DNA from: Saprospiraceae bacterium
GTDB lineage: Bacteria; Bacteroidota; Bacteroidia; Chitinophagales; Saprospiraceae
DNA length: 64,000 nucleotides
Direction of reading: 5' to 3'
Assembly (NCBI GenBank): GCA_016706365.1
Contig: JADJJU010000015.1
Span: forward strand, 14,701 to 78,700
Position 1 is the stretch's first letter. Each line of letters opens with the position of its first letter. The notes under the pieces are model-generated. The model had not been told where the DNA came from. It did no database searches and saw only the letters and a list, made by a program, of their open reading frames with translations. A program made the translations under genes and the position numbers. Of this stretch, positions 1-8,492 are shown in pieces.

Positions 1-171
1 TGGTATCATGCATTTCTGTAATACCCAGAATGCTCAGCTCTTTGAGATATAATGATTGCCGCATAGTAGCTTTGTGACATAGCCTCTTTCGATTTTGTGT
101 TCAGTAAATAATTTCTCCAGGTATTGGAAGTTATGCTGAAGCTTTTCTCTGTATAATGTTAAAAATGCCAT
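1..171 (-). CDS. alanine/ornithine racemase-like PLP enzyme, N-terminal part (partial, frameshifted)
   Basis: The gene runs off the left edge of the window. Translation from the ATG at 171 starts MAFLTLYREKLQHNF and reaches VTKLLCGN, which fits the N-terminus of the alanine/ornithine racemase-like fold-III PLP family; the lysine in TKLLCGN is the expected cofactor lysine. After CGN the frame hits a stop at 34-36. One frame over it continues as LYLKELSILGITEMHD, as expected for the family, so one base is probably missing near position 53. The start lies 2 bp after the alanine racemase stop, so the gene is the distal member of the same operon. The family assignment rests on about 55 residues. 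Confidence 0.55.
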
Positions 172-173
172 AA

Positions 174-1325
174 TTATTGAGTTATAATTCTGGGGATAGT
201 TGGTGAAAGTCTGGTCAGCATTTCATAATTCAGTAAATTGCTTTGTTCACTGAATGAATTCACTGTGATACTTTTTCCTTTTTGTTTTCCTATCAAAACT
301 ACATTTGTTCCCATCTCAACACCGTCAATTCCGTTCACATCAACTGTCATGCTGTTCATGTTGATTGTACCGACAATGGGAGCAGATTTTCCATGAATCA
401 AAACGCTTCCTATATTGCTTAAATTTCTACTATACCCATGAGCATATCCTACAGGTAGAATGGCAATTTTCATATTTTTTAGAGCCAGATAAGATGTTCC
501 ATATCCAATGTATTGTCCTTTTGCCACTTGCTGTACTGCCATCACCCTGGTTGTCCAGCGGATGATGCGCTTTAAATCATCGGGTGTATTTTCTGTATCC
601 CCATAATAGCGAATTTGAGTTTCTTTATTTGGCCAAAAACCAAATTGCACGATTCCGGCCCGAACCAAATTGCCGGGTGCATCCGGATAATTGAATATTG
701 CGGCAGAGCAGGCCGAGTGAGAGTAAACAGGCGTTAATCCATTTGATTCAAAGCTGGAATGGATTAGTTTGAATTGCTGAATCTGAGAACTTATTCGGAA
801 ATGGTTTGCCTGACTTTCAGCCCCTGCAAAATGAGTAAAAAGACCATGGAAAAGGACCGATCCTTTGTGGACATTAAGCCAGTTTAGCAATGATGGAATT
901 TGTGTGACAGTAAATCCTGTTCTCTGCATCCCTGTTTCTATTTCAATATGTATTCGGGCTTTTTTATTCAGTTTTCGGGCAAGTTCTTTGATCTTTTCTA
1001 ATCTCTGAAAATCAAAAACAGCCAGCTCAATGTCCTCCTTAATTGCCCACTCTAAAGCTGCGTTTTCTATAGATCCAATTATAAACAGGTCAGGCTTTTT
1101 TGATGTTCCGGAAACCAATTGATAAGCTTCATCTGCTGCATGTACTGCAAAATAATCCACACCGGCATTCATAGCCATCTGAACATATTCTGAAGTGCCA
1201 TGCCCATAAGCATTCCCTTTCACCACACTGCAAAATCGCTGACCCGGAGACAGATTTTTTCTGATAAAATTCAGATTGTTTTTGAGCGCTTTTTTACTTA
1301 ATTCTATAGTGGAAGTTTCAAACAT
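174..1325 (-). CDS. alr: alanine racemase (PLP-dependent)
   Basis: This is a full-length 383-aa fold-III alanine racemase, which interconverts L- and D-alanine with pyridoxal phosphate and normally feeds peptidoglycan synthesis. The N-terminal barrel carries the PLP lysine K36 in VVKGNAYGHG. The C-terminal beta domain carries the catalytic tyrosine context IGYGTSYLA, followed by LPVGYAHGYSR and the INMNSMTVDV segment. The ATG directly abuts the stop of the upstream amidohydrolase, so the two are probably translationally coupled. Most bacteria keep alr with cell-wall genes. Here it sits between an M20 amidohydrolase and a second racemase-like gene, which suggests a catabolic or scavenging role, although a housekeeping role cannot be excluded. 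Confidence 0.93.
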   Translation of the reverse strand: MFETSTIELSKKALKNNLNFIRKNLSPGQRFCSVVKGNAYGHGTSEYVQMAMNAGVDYFAVHAADEAYQLVSGTSKKPDLFIIGSIENAALEWAIKEDIELAVFDFQRLEKIKELARKLNKKARIHIEIETGMQRTGFTVTQIPSLLNWLNVHKGSVLFHGLFTHFAGAESQANHFRISSQIQQFKLIHSSFESNGLTPVYSHSACSAAIFNYPDAPGNLVRAGIVQFGFWPNKETQIRYYGDTENTPDDLKRIIRWTTRVMAVQQVAKGQYIGYGTSYLALKNMKIAILPVGYAHGYSRNLSNIGSVLIHGKSAPIVGTINMNSMTVDVNGIDGVEMGTNVVLIGKQKGKSITVNSFSEQSNLLNYEMLTRLSPTIPRIITQ

Positions 1326-2477
1326 TTATGCCGGGATTTCTTCAGAAATGTATTTTATTAGCCCTTTGAATATTTTCAATCCGTCTTTGATTAATTCATC
1401 CGGAAAGTCATAGTCAGGATTGTGAAGGGCCGGAGTATTTACACCAGCTCCCAGACCGAACATACAAGCTTTGAAATGGGTACCGAATACGCCGAAATCT
1501 TCCCCCCATTTGAATGGAAACTGGCGTTCTGTGATTGAAAACCCTTCAGACGCAGCTACAAGTCTCACATAGCTTGTAGGTTCAGGATCATTGATATTGG
1601 CATAGAAAGTCTCAGTGTAGCGAATGTTTATCGATAATTGATGTCCGCTGGCAACCTGAGTGGCAAGCGTTTCAATTTTTTTCTCCAGCTCTCTAAGAAA
1701 TTCATCATTCCAGCTACGTATTGTGAGATGAATTTCAGCGCTTCCGGCAGAAACCCCATATGCAGGAGACCCCATTTTAATATGCACAGGAGTGATTACC
1801 ACCATCTCTGTTTTCTCTAACTCATTATTTTGCAAAGCCTGGCAAACCTGCAAGATTTCGGCAATAGCCAGAGCAGGGTTAACTCCGTTTTCAGGCTCTG
1901 CCGCATGTGCTGTTTTGCCATTCAATTCAATAATCATGCTATTGACAGATGCTGTAAAATTCAAGTCTTTCACAACTACCTCTCCCAGAGGATAACCGGG
2001 TAGATTATGCAATGCAAAAATATAGTCAGGAGTCAACTCTTGAAATCGCTTATCATTCATCATTAAAGCTGCCCCTGTTCCATCTTCTTCTGCCGCTTGA
2101 AATATTAAAACTATTTTGCCTTTTTCAGGATGATGATGGCCTAAGTATTCTGCCATTCCACAGAGTATGGTGCTATGGCCATCATGTCCACATTTATGAG
2201 AAACTCCTTTGTTTTTTGATGCATAATCAAATTCGTTAATCTCGGAAATAGGCAATGCATCCAGCTCAGCTCTGAAAACCAAAGATTTACCAGTATTGCC
2301 TGAATCCCAAATCGCTATTATTCCATTTCCTCCTACGCCCGTTTCAAGTTGTGTGGGTTTGCAAGCTTTTAAGAATTTGACTATGCGCCGGGCCGTTTTG
2401 AATTCTTTCCCGGACACTTCAGGATGAGCATGTAATTTTCTACGGAATTTCTGTAATTTTTTAAATTTGGCGGGCAT
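1326..2477 (-). CDS. M20 family amidohydrolase (N-acyl-amino acid/hippurate hydrolase type)
   Basis: This 383-aa cytoplasmic metallopeptidase belongs to the M20D group, which removes acyl groups from amino acids (hippurate, N-acetyl-diaminopimelate or IAA-amino acid hydrolases). Visible metal-ligand motifs are the early HAHPEVSG, CGHDGH, the AAEEDGTGA glutamate pair, ALHNLPG and the C-terminal ALHNPDYDF histidine. The central lid domain is present, so the enzyme looks complete. It lies 5 bp downstream of the GNAT gene and its stop is directly followed by the alr start. The substrate cannot be read from the sequence. The operon suggests an N-acylated amino acid taken up by the symporter and then racemised. 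Confidence 0.85.
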   Translation of the reverse strand: MPAKFKKLQKFRRKLHAHPEVSGKEFKTARRIVKFLKACKPTQLETGVGGNGIIAIWDSGNTGKSLVFRAELDALPISEINEFDYASKNKGVSHKCGHDGHSTILCGMAEYLGHHHPEKGKIVLIFQAAEEDGTGAALMMNDKRFQELTPDYIFALHNLPGYPLGEVVVKDLNFTASVNSMIIELNGKTAHAAEPENGVNPALAIAEILQVCQALQNNELEKTEMVVITPVHIKMGSPAYGVSAGSAEIHLTIRSWNDEFLRELEKKIETLATQVASGHQLSINIRYTETFYANINDPEPTSYVRLVAASEGFSITERQFPFKWGEDFGVFGTHFKACMFGLGAGVNTPALHNPDYDFPDELIKDGLKIFKGLIKYISEEIPA

Positions 2478-2482
2478 ATAAT

Positions 2483-2924
2483 CTATTTAGATGGATGGTA
2501 TCTCATTTCAAGATACTTGTGGGTAAATCCAAGTTTTTGATAAAGATATCGGGCGGGATTTTCCGGTTCGACATGAAGTGCGACTCCACCTTCAGTTTTC
2601 GGAAGGACTTCCAGCATTAATTTTTTTCCAATTCCGGTACCGCGATGGCTCCGGTGAACAGCTATATATACGAGAATATTGCCCGGGAATATACCCGTCC
2701 ATTCCGGTTTTATTAATAACAACAGCTCCGATAATGGCTTCATTTTCTACTCCAAGCAGGACAAATCCTCCTTTTTCAGGATTCAGGGCATATTGTATAG
2801 CTTTTATTATATCAGAAGCTCTGTCTTTAAATTCATCCAGATGATCCTCCAGGAACAAAGCGATGGATTCATTTTTGAAACGATTATTTTCTCCTGATTC
2901 CGGAGTTATATACAGATAATTCAT
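2483..2924 (-). CDS. GNAT family N-acetyltransferase (one frameshift)
   Basis: The gene is an acetyl-CoA-dependent acyltransferase of about 146 aa split between two frames. The first part, from the ATG at 2924, ends in INKTGMDGYIPG. The second part resumes as NILVYIAVHRSHRGTGIGKKLM, containing the RGTGIGKKL acetyl-CoA pyrophosphate loop, and ends in YLYQKLGFTHKYLEMRYH, the usual C-terminal GNAT strand. The switch falls at about 2680-2690. The start overlaps the symporter stop as ATGA, a sign of coupling. The acceptor substrate is unknown; modification of an amino acid or peptide handled by this operon is an inference. Confidence 0.78.
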
Positions 2925-4359
2925 AATGTATATTTCTTATTGAATAAAAGTGTAACAAGGATAAAAGCAAAAAGTGCAGCAGTTATACCAAAGATATTAG
3001 GATCCAGACCGAATGGAAGGGGTATTTCCAAAATAGTGAGCACTAAAGTGGTACTTCCTCCCACAATCATTGAGCTCATAGCTGCATATGGATTTTTTTG
3101 TTTGAAAAATAGTGCAGCTATCAATGGAATGAATAATCCGGATACCATGAAGGCATAAGAATATAGCATCAAATCCAGAACATTTTCCATTCGGGTAGCC
3201 AACAGAATAGCAATCATGCCCAGTGAAAATGTCAGGACTTGTGTAAGTCTGAGTACTTTGGGATGCAAATGCAATCCCGGGAATATTCTCTGCAAAATGT
3301 CTGTGAGAACATTTCCCGATGCGGCCATCAGACAGCTATCAGCAGTAGATAATATGGCAGAAAAATAAGCAGAAAGCATAATACCCATAAGCCCGATTGG
3401 GAGTATTTGTCTGAGCAGTAACGGAAGGCCCAGCTCGGGGTCCATGCCTTCTGCAGAAGCAAATCCCAGATCAACAAACATGCCTTGTTCTGCTGCGACC
3501 CGACCAAATAATCCTAACAGAACTCCCATAAAAGCCATTAGTGGCCATTCAAAAAGTCCGGCTATAAACCATTCTTTTTGTGCCTCTTTTTGCTTTTACT
3601 TGCAAATATTCGCTGATATAAAGTCATTCCTACAAACCATATCGGGATAATTGTGACAGCCCAATTGACCAGAGTTGGCCAGGTAATATTGGATAATGTT
3701 AAGAAGTCCGGATCAAGTGTACCTGAAATAGCTTCCCAGCCTCCAATTGCTTGATAACCAAGTGGTAATCCGATCAATATCAAACCACCCATTAACACAA
3801 TCCATTGAACGGTATCTGTATAAATAACAGCTGTCATTCCACCCATCACTGTATAAAGAATAGTAACAATTCCCATCACCCACAGGGCAGTTTCCAGGTC
3901 TAATGCCACAAAGGATGCAGATGCCAACTTGGCTCCTGCTAATATTTGGGAACTTGTAAATCCCAGGTATCCGATGGCAGATATGATACCGGCGACGAGT
4001 GCTACATTTTTATTATAGAATAAAGAGAATAGTTGAGGGAAGGTCGTGAATCTATGGCTTTCTCCCAGAGGATGTACTCTTGGTATCAGAATGACTGCAC
4101 TGAGCCAGGCTCCAATCAATCCAGTAAAAAGCATCCATGATCCTGAAAGTCCCATGATGAACCCAAGTCCACCGAGACCGATAGAAAATCCGCCTCCGAC
4201 ATCTGTGGCCACTACAGACAGACCTACATGCCAGCCTGACATGTTTCTGCCACTGACAAAAAAGTCTTCTGTACTTTTGTTTTTCCTGAGAAAATAATAA
4301 CCTATACAGAGCAATACAATCATGTACAGGATAAATATGGTAGCATCAATCCAGTGCAT
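2921..4359 (-). CDS. sodium:solute symporter family transporter (one frameshift)
   Basis: This inner-membrane SSF permease of about 480 aa would couple solute uptake to sodium. The N-terminal piece (3562-4359) has the typical start with a first helix, then STEDFFVSGRNM, VVATDVGGGFSIG, the GYLGFTSSQILAGAKL helix and MGGMTAVIYTDTVQ. The C-terminal piece (2921-about 3560) continues with ILSTADSCLMAASGNVLTDI, the sodium-site serine region of the family. The reading frame changes in a T5 run at 3587-3591; one more T gives KKEAQKEWFIAGLFEWPLMAF and a normal protein. It is the first gene of the leftward operon. An amino acid or small peptide substrate is inferred from its neighbours. Confidence 0.87.
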
Positions 4360-4757
4360 ATCCGTGAATCTTATTAAATTGAAATAGTATGTATAAATCT
4401 ATATATTTCAATAGATTGAAATTGTTTTGACTGGATTGACCCCTGATAAATAAACAAAATGTAGTGGGGGATAGAGAATGGAGATAATTTAAGGTACCTT
4501 TTCAAATATAAGAATCCCAAAATCTCCGGGAATTATCAAACCAGTCATGTTTTTTTAAGAGGTTGACGCTTCAAAAATAGTAAAATAAAAATAAAGCTCT
4601 TTTTGACGGGTAGGAATCGGTAAAAATGCTTGCAATGCTGGTATTGATTTATAAATTCAAAAGGCAGGAGAACCGCCTCCTAATCAGCTCAATATAATTT
4701 TATTGTCTTTGTTACAAAATGAGATGAATATATCTACATTGCACAAAATTAAACAAG
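4360..4757. promoter_or_regulatory. divergent intergenic region between symporter operon and secreted protein gene
   Basis: This AT-rich gap of about 400 bp separates two divergent transcription units and must hold both promoters. On the plus strand a TTTG at 4708-4711 and TACATTG at 4735-4741 loosely resemble the Bacteroidota TTTG / TANNTTTG promoter, but the 23-bp spacing is long. No coding sequence or clear operator was found. Confidence 0.3.
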
Positions 4758-5228
4758 ATGAGAAAGAATGTATTTGGAGTATTAATTGCAGGATTATTGT
4801 TATGCAGTAATCTGTTGACAGCACAGACAGAAATGGTGTGGGATTCTTATGGACTGGGCTTTACACTTACTAAAGGAATGCGTATTACGCAAAATGATGG
4901 GGAGACTTTTTCTGCTGAAAAGGCGGATCTATTTTTGACTATAGTTCCTGTCAAAAACAGAGAAGTGACAGAGGAACATTTGGCAGAGGCTGTTATCGAA
5001 ATGGCAGTAGAAATGAACTACCAAACTATAGCAGATGCCGATGAGCTTGAATTAAATGATTTGTATGGATATTATGTGGAAGGAACGAGTGATGGTGCTT
5101 CTGCTTTTGTAGTGGCATTGATGGATGTTGAAAGTTCAAATAATTATCTGGCGATTGTTGTATTTACGCCTGATACAAGAGATGCAGCTATAGATTTGAT
5201 CATTAGCTTTTTTGCATACGATGAATAA
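4758..5228 (+). CDS. small secreted protein of unknown function
   Basis: The gene encodes 156 aa. The first 22 residues form a clear Sec signal peptide (MRKNVFG, a hydrophobic core, then LLTAQ), so the protein is exported, probably to the periplasm. The mature part is acidic, mixed alpha/beta, with segments such as FTLTKGMRITQNDGETFSAEK and DLYGYYVEGTSDGASAFVVAL. It looks like a compact single domain of the type that buries a short hydrophobic C-terminal helix (DAAIDLIISFFAYDE). I do not recognise the family. A GC-rich hairpin follows the stop, so it may be a single-gene unit. Confidence 0.7.
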   Translation: MRKNVFGVLIAGLLLCSNLLTAQTEMVWDSYGLGFTLTKGMRITQNDGETFSAEKADLFLTIVPVKNREVTEEHLAEAVIEMAVEMNYQTIADADELELNDLYGYYVEGTSDGASAFVVALMDVESSNNYLAIVVFTPDTRDAAIDLIISFFAYDE

Positions 5229-5236
5229 TTAACATT

Positions 5237-5275
5237 TGCGGAGACATTAAATAGTTTTTATTTCCTGTCTCCGCA
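5237..5275 (+). terminator. hairpin terminator-like inverted repeat
   Basis: A perfect 10-bp stem, TGCGGAGACA (5237-5246) and TGTCTCCGCA (5266-5275), encloses a 19-nt loop starting 8 bp after the stop of the secreted protein gene. There is no long T tract after the stem, so it may be an mRNA-stabilising hairpin rather than a strict intrinsic terminator. Confidence 0.55.
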
Positions 5276-5296
5276 TTTGCAACTCTCTGCCGCCTA

Positions 5297-6541
5297 ATGG
5301 ATAAATCAATTGAATCTCATTCCGGTCCTGCTGCCGACAGAGCAAAAATTCTGGACATAATCAGGGGTATTGCCTTGCTGGGCATTTTGGTGATGAATAT
5401 TAGTTTTTTAAGCGGATATGTATTTATGGATGAAGCCCAAAAAGCAGCTTTATCCACTTTTGCTTCCGATAACATTATTTATCAACTGGAACTCCTTTTA
5501 TTCCAGGGAAAATTTTACTCCATTTTTTCTTTTTTGTTTGGTTTAGGCTGTAGTATTTTCATTAATAATGCCAGTAAGAAAGGAGTCAATCCAGTTAGAT
5601 TATTTCATTGGCGAATGGCTGTATTAATTTTGATTGGAATCATCCATATCAGGTTTTTGTGGGAAGGGGACATTTTACTTTTATATGCCTTAATTGGTTT
5701 TCTTCTTCCTCTCTTTTCAAATTTATCGGACAGACGATTATTAATATTATCAGTAATATTTTTACTCGCTCCTATTGCATTGGATCTGAGTTTACACTTA
5801 ATTGGAATCTGGCCGGCGGAGTTTTTATTTGAATTGGGGTGGAAAATTGACCAAACAAATGGGTTTACTGAGGACACAGATTTTAGCACATACCTATACA
5901 GACCGGAACTTACTTTTTCTGAATTTATCCAATGGCAGGAATCAGCTTTTTTATACAGATGGGGAGATCTGATCCAAACTCACAGACCATTCAAAGTACT
6001 CGGTATGTTCCTGATTGGATACGTGGCAGGCAGGAATCAGATCTATTTGGAACTTGAAAAACACAAACCTCTGTTCAAAAAGATAGCTGTTTGGGGGGCA
6101 GTTTCCGGCATACTTTTAGGACTTGCTTATTTATATTTTTATAATGATAAATTGAAAATCCAGGATAATATTCTTGGAATATATGACAGTATTTTTCATA
6201 ATTTGCAAGTAGTACCTTTGGCACTGAGCTACATGTCTTGCTTTGCATTATTATACATGCAGCGAAAGAACAAGAGATGGCTTGAATTCTTTGCACCGGT
6301 GGGAAGAATGGCTTTGAGTTCTTATTTATCTCAGTCTATACTTTGTATCCTTATCTTTTATGGGTTTGGGCTTGGCTGGGGTGGGAGAGTAGGCCCGACA
6401 ATTTTGATTTTCACTGCTTTGGGAATATTTATATTCCAGACTATTGTTAGTTATTATTGGCTACAATATTTCAGGTTTGGACCAGTCGAATGGTTTTGGA
6501 GAACTTTGACTTATAGAAAATGGCAGGCTTTCAGGAAATAA
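5297..6541 (+). CDS. DUF418 domain-containing membrane protein (YeiB-like)
   Basis: This 414-aa polytopic inner-membrane protein begins with the family hallmark ILDIIRGIALLGILVMNI at residues 18-35. It continues with the FSIFSFLFGLGCSIF helix, WRMAVLILIGIIH, and the C-terminal DUF418 portion containing PVGRMALSSYLSQSILCILIF and FGPVEWFWRTLTYRKWQ. The family has about 8-10 helices and is related to acyltransferase-3-type membrane proteins; its role is not established. It ends 15 bp from the convergent NmrA-like gene. Start chosen as the first ATG after the hairpin. Confidence 0.9.
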   Translation: MDKSIESHSGPAADRAKILDIIRGIALLGILVMNISFLSGYVFMDEAQKAALSTFASDNIIYQLELLLFQGKFYSIFSFLFGLGCSIFINNASKKGVNPVRLFHWRMAVLILIGIIHIRFLWEGDILLLYALIGFLLPLFSNLSDRRLLILSVIFLLAPIALDLSLHLIGIWPAEFLFELGWKIDQTNGFTEDTDFSTYLYRPELTFSEFIQWQESAFLYRWGDLIQTHRPFKVLGMFLIGYVAGRNQIYLELEKHKPLFKKIAVWGAVSGILLGLAYLYFYNDKLKIQDNILGIYDSIFHNLQVVPLALSYMSCFALLYMQRKNKRWLEFFAPVGRMALSSYLSQSILCILIFYGFGLGWGGRVGPTILIFTALGIFIFQTIVSYYWLQYFRFGPVEWFWRTLTYRKWQAFRK

Positions 6542-6556
6542 GTCCGCAATTGTTAC

Positions 6557-7429
6557 TCATATTATATCCTGAACACGGGTAGCTTGTAATTGAAATTCAT
6601 CCATCACAGGTTTTGAATCAAAAGTTTGATCTGTTCTGTCAGCAAGTTCAGATAGAGTTATGACCCTACCAATACCTGAATGAAAGGGTTTGATCACAAA
6701 TGCCATACATTTCAATGCCCAATTCGGAATATGATTAACCTTAATTTTTTTGCCAATTTTTGTTGAATACAATTCAATAATTTCAAGTCTGGACAAGTTT
6801 TCAGGCCCACCTATGTCGAATGATTTGTTGTGCTTGTTTTCATTTGTCAGGCATAAAACCACGACCTGAGCTACATCATTCACAGAAACAAAATTGGAGG
6901 GGTTTATGCCTTTTCCCAGGATGGTAACCTTTCCTTTTTCCAGAATAGATTTGCCCATCATTTCCTTAATATGAAACTCCATGAAAGCTGATCCTCTAAT
7001 GATATTATATTCCATCCCTGATGCAATTATGTGCGCTTCTACAAGACTTTTGTTTCGGTAAAAATCCAAAGCATGAGTTTTTGATGCACCAATGACAGAA
7101 ATAAATGAAAAATATTTTACCCCTGAAATGACTGCAGCATTTACGAGTTCAAGTTGTCCCAGTTTGTCTATTTTCTCAGAAGAGTACTTTCCTTTCCCTA
7201 TCATTGAATGAGCTGAAGAGATGACTGCATCCATTCCCTGACAAGCACTTAATAATGATTTTTTGTCTTTTAAATCTCCATAAACAAGAGTAGCCCCCAT
7301 TGCAGCCAACTGAGGAAATTTCCCAACAGTGCGTGTCAAAACATAGACTTCAAATTTTAAATTTAATAGCAAGGCTACAATTTCCTTACCAAGCAAACCT
7401 GATCCACCAACCACTAAGATTCGTTTCAT
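6557..7429 (-). CDS. NAD(P)-dependent NmrA-like atypical short-chain reductase
   Basis: The protein is 290 aa with a Rossmann fold: the nucleotide-binding motif VVGGSGLLGKEIV is at residues 6-18 and LVYGDLKDKKSLLSACQGMDAVIS follows at about 54-77. VSVNDVAQVVVLCL and FDIGGPENLSRLEIIELY match the atypical SDR a5 (NmrA/complex I NDUFA9-like) group, where many members bind NAD(P)H as redox sensors or act as quinone-type reductases. The gene lies about 120 bp downstream of the LytTR regulator in the same direction and may be its distal operon partner. The substrate is unknown. Confidence 0.82.
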   Translation of the reverse strand: MKRILVVGGSGLLGKEIVALLLNLKFEVYVLTRTVGKFPQLAAMGATLVYGDLKDKKSLLSACQGMDAVISSAHSMIGKGKYSSEKIDKLGQLELVNAAVISGVKYFSFISVIGASKTHALDFYRNKSLVEAHIIASGMEYNIIRGSAFMEFHIKEMMGKSILEKGKVTILGKGINPSNFVSVNDVAQVVVLCLTNENKHNKSFDIGGPENLSRLEIIELYSTKIGKKIKVNHIPNWALKCMAFVIKPFHSGIGRVITLSELADRTDQTFDSKPVMDEFQLQATRVQDII

Positions 7430-7553
7430 AGCATTAATTGATTACTTCAAATTATTCGAAATATGCTTTCAAATATCATTGTTCAGAATCAAGGTTTAGT
7501 GAAAAATTGATTCAATGCATTCCGGATTTCCTAAGAAATTTATTAATACATAA

Positions 7554-8297
7554 TTACACTTTTTTCAACAAATCCAGAAAAGCATCTTTCTTTCTTCTGG
7601 CAATAGGTACACTTAATCCATTTTTCATTATAGCCACATCTGATTCTGAAGTTGTTACTTGTTTGACAAATTCAGTATTGACAATATAGGATTGATGTGT
7701 CCTGAAAAAAGGGGGTTGAGGTAGCATTTCTTCAAATTCTTTTAGGTTCCTGGAGACCAGATGTCTCTCGGAAGAAGCCAAATAGACAAATGTATAATTG
7801 CCATAGCTTTCAATGTGGCTGATATTATCAGTTTGTGTAAAAACTAAACCATTTGAGGTAGCCAGGGTAATTCGCTCAAATTTTTTGTCTGAGTTTGTAC
7901 TTAATAAACCTTCAATTTGTTTTCTTGAAAATGGCAGTTTTTTGTTAGTGCTTATTTTTTGAATAGCTTCTTTAAATTCATCCGGATCAATCGGCTTAAG
8001 CAGATAATCCAAAGCATTATATCTAAATGCTTTTATAGCAAATTCATCATGAGAAGTGGTGAAAACAACCTGGAATTCAAGGTTATCAGCCTGGTCCAGT
8101 AAATCGAATCCTGTTCCATCCTGCATTTCAACATCAAGAAAAACTAATTCTATCTGATGAAGCCGCAGATATTCCAGGCCTTCATTCACTCCGGAAGCTT
8201 CTGCAATATGGTCTATCTCAGCAACAGTTTGCAAAAAATGCCGAATAAGGGCACGGGCTGCAGGTTCATCATCAACGATCAATATTCGAATACCCAT
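7554..8297 (-). CDS. LytTR family response regulator
   Basis: This 247-aa regulator has a receiver domain at residues 1-120 with the acidic pair VDDEPAARAL, phospho-acceptor D55 in LVFLDVEMQ, and the lysine of YLLKPIDPDEF. A LytTR DNA-binding domain follows at about 140-247 (ISHIESYGNYTFVYL, RNLKEFEEMLPQPPFFRTHQ, SYIVNTEFV). The sensor kinase starts divergently 195 bp away. LytTR proteins bind two direct half-sites about two helical turns apart. Two matching arrays lie upstream of the genes at 11630 and 12318, which makes those genes its most likely targets; this link is inferred. Confidence 0.93.
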   Translation of the reverse strand: MGIRILIVDDEPAARALIRHFLQTVAEIDHIAEASGVNEGLEYLRLHQIELVFLDVEMQDGTGFDLLDQADNLEFQVVFTTSHDEFAIKAFRYNALDYLLKPIDPDEFKEAIQKISTNKKLPFSRKQIEGLLSTNSDKKFERITLATSNGLVFTQTDNISHIESYGNYTFVYLASSERHLVSRNLKEFEEMLPQPPFFRTHQSYIVNTEFVKQVTTSESDVAIMKNGLSVPIARRKKDAFLDLLKKV

Positions 8298-8492
8298 GGA
8301 GGAGAAAGTTTTAATGTACTGCGAGTTATGAGTGGAAATAGAATGTATGTCCTGCGCTCAACCCAAATATACATATTGCAAAAATCTCCTTTAAATTTAA
8401 TGAGATATTTCAGAGCTCCGGCACATGATAATCTCAGCTTCCGGAATTTTTTGAGTAGATTTATAGGGCAGTTTTCAGCAAAACGAAGCCTT

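Noticed and set aside
4046..4297. Plus-strand open frames inside the symporter, alr, glycan synthase, adhesin and TonB genes
   Set aside because: They are antisense shadows without family features, codon bias or context; the long well-conserved genes on the other strand explain them.
8350..8375. Possible LytTR half-site before the sensor kinase (ACCCAAATATACAT)
   Set aside because: Only one imperfect half-site, with no second copy 21 bp away.
8157..8492. N-terminal extension of the LytS-type kinase
   Set aside because: The frame is open, but it would overlap the divergent regulator by 140 bp and bury the signal peptide at 8493; a later start is far more likely.
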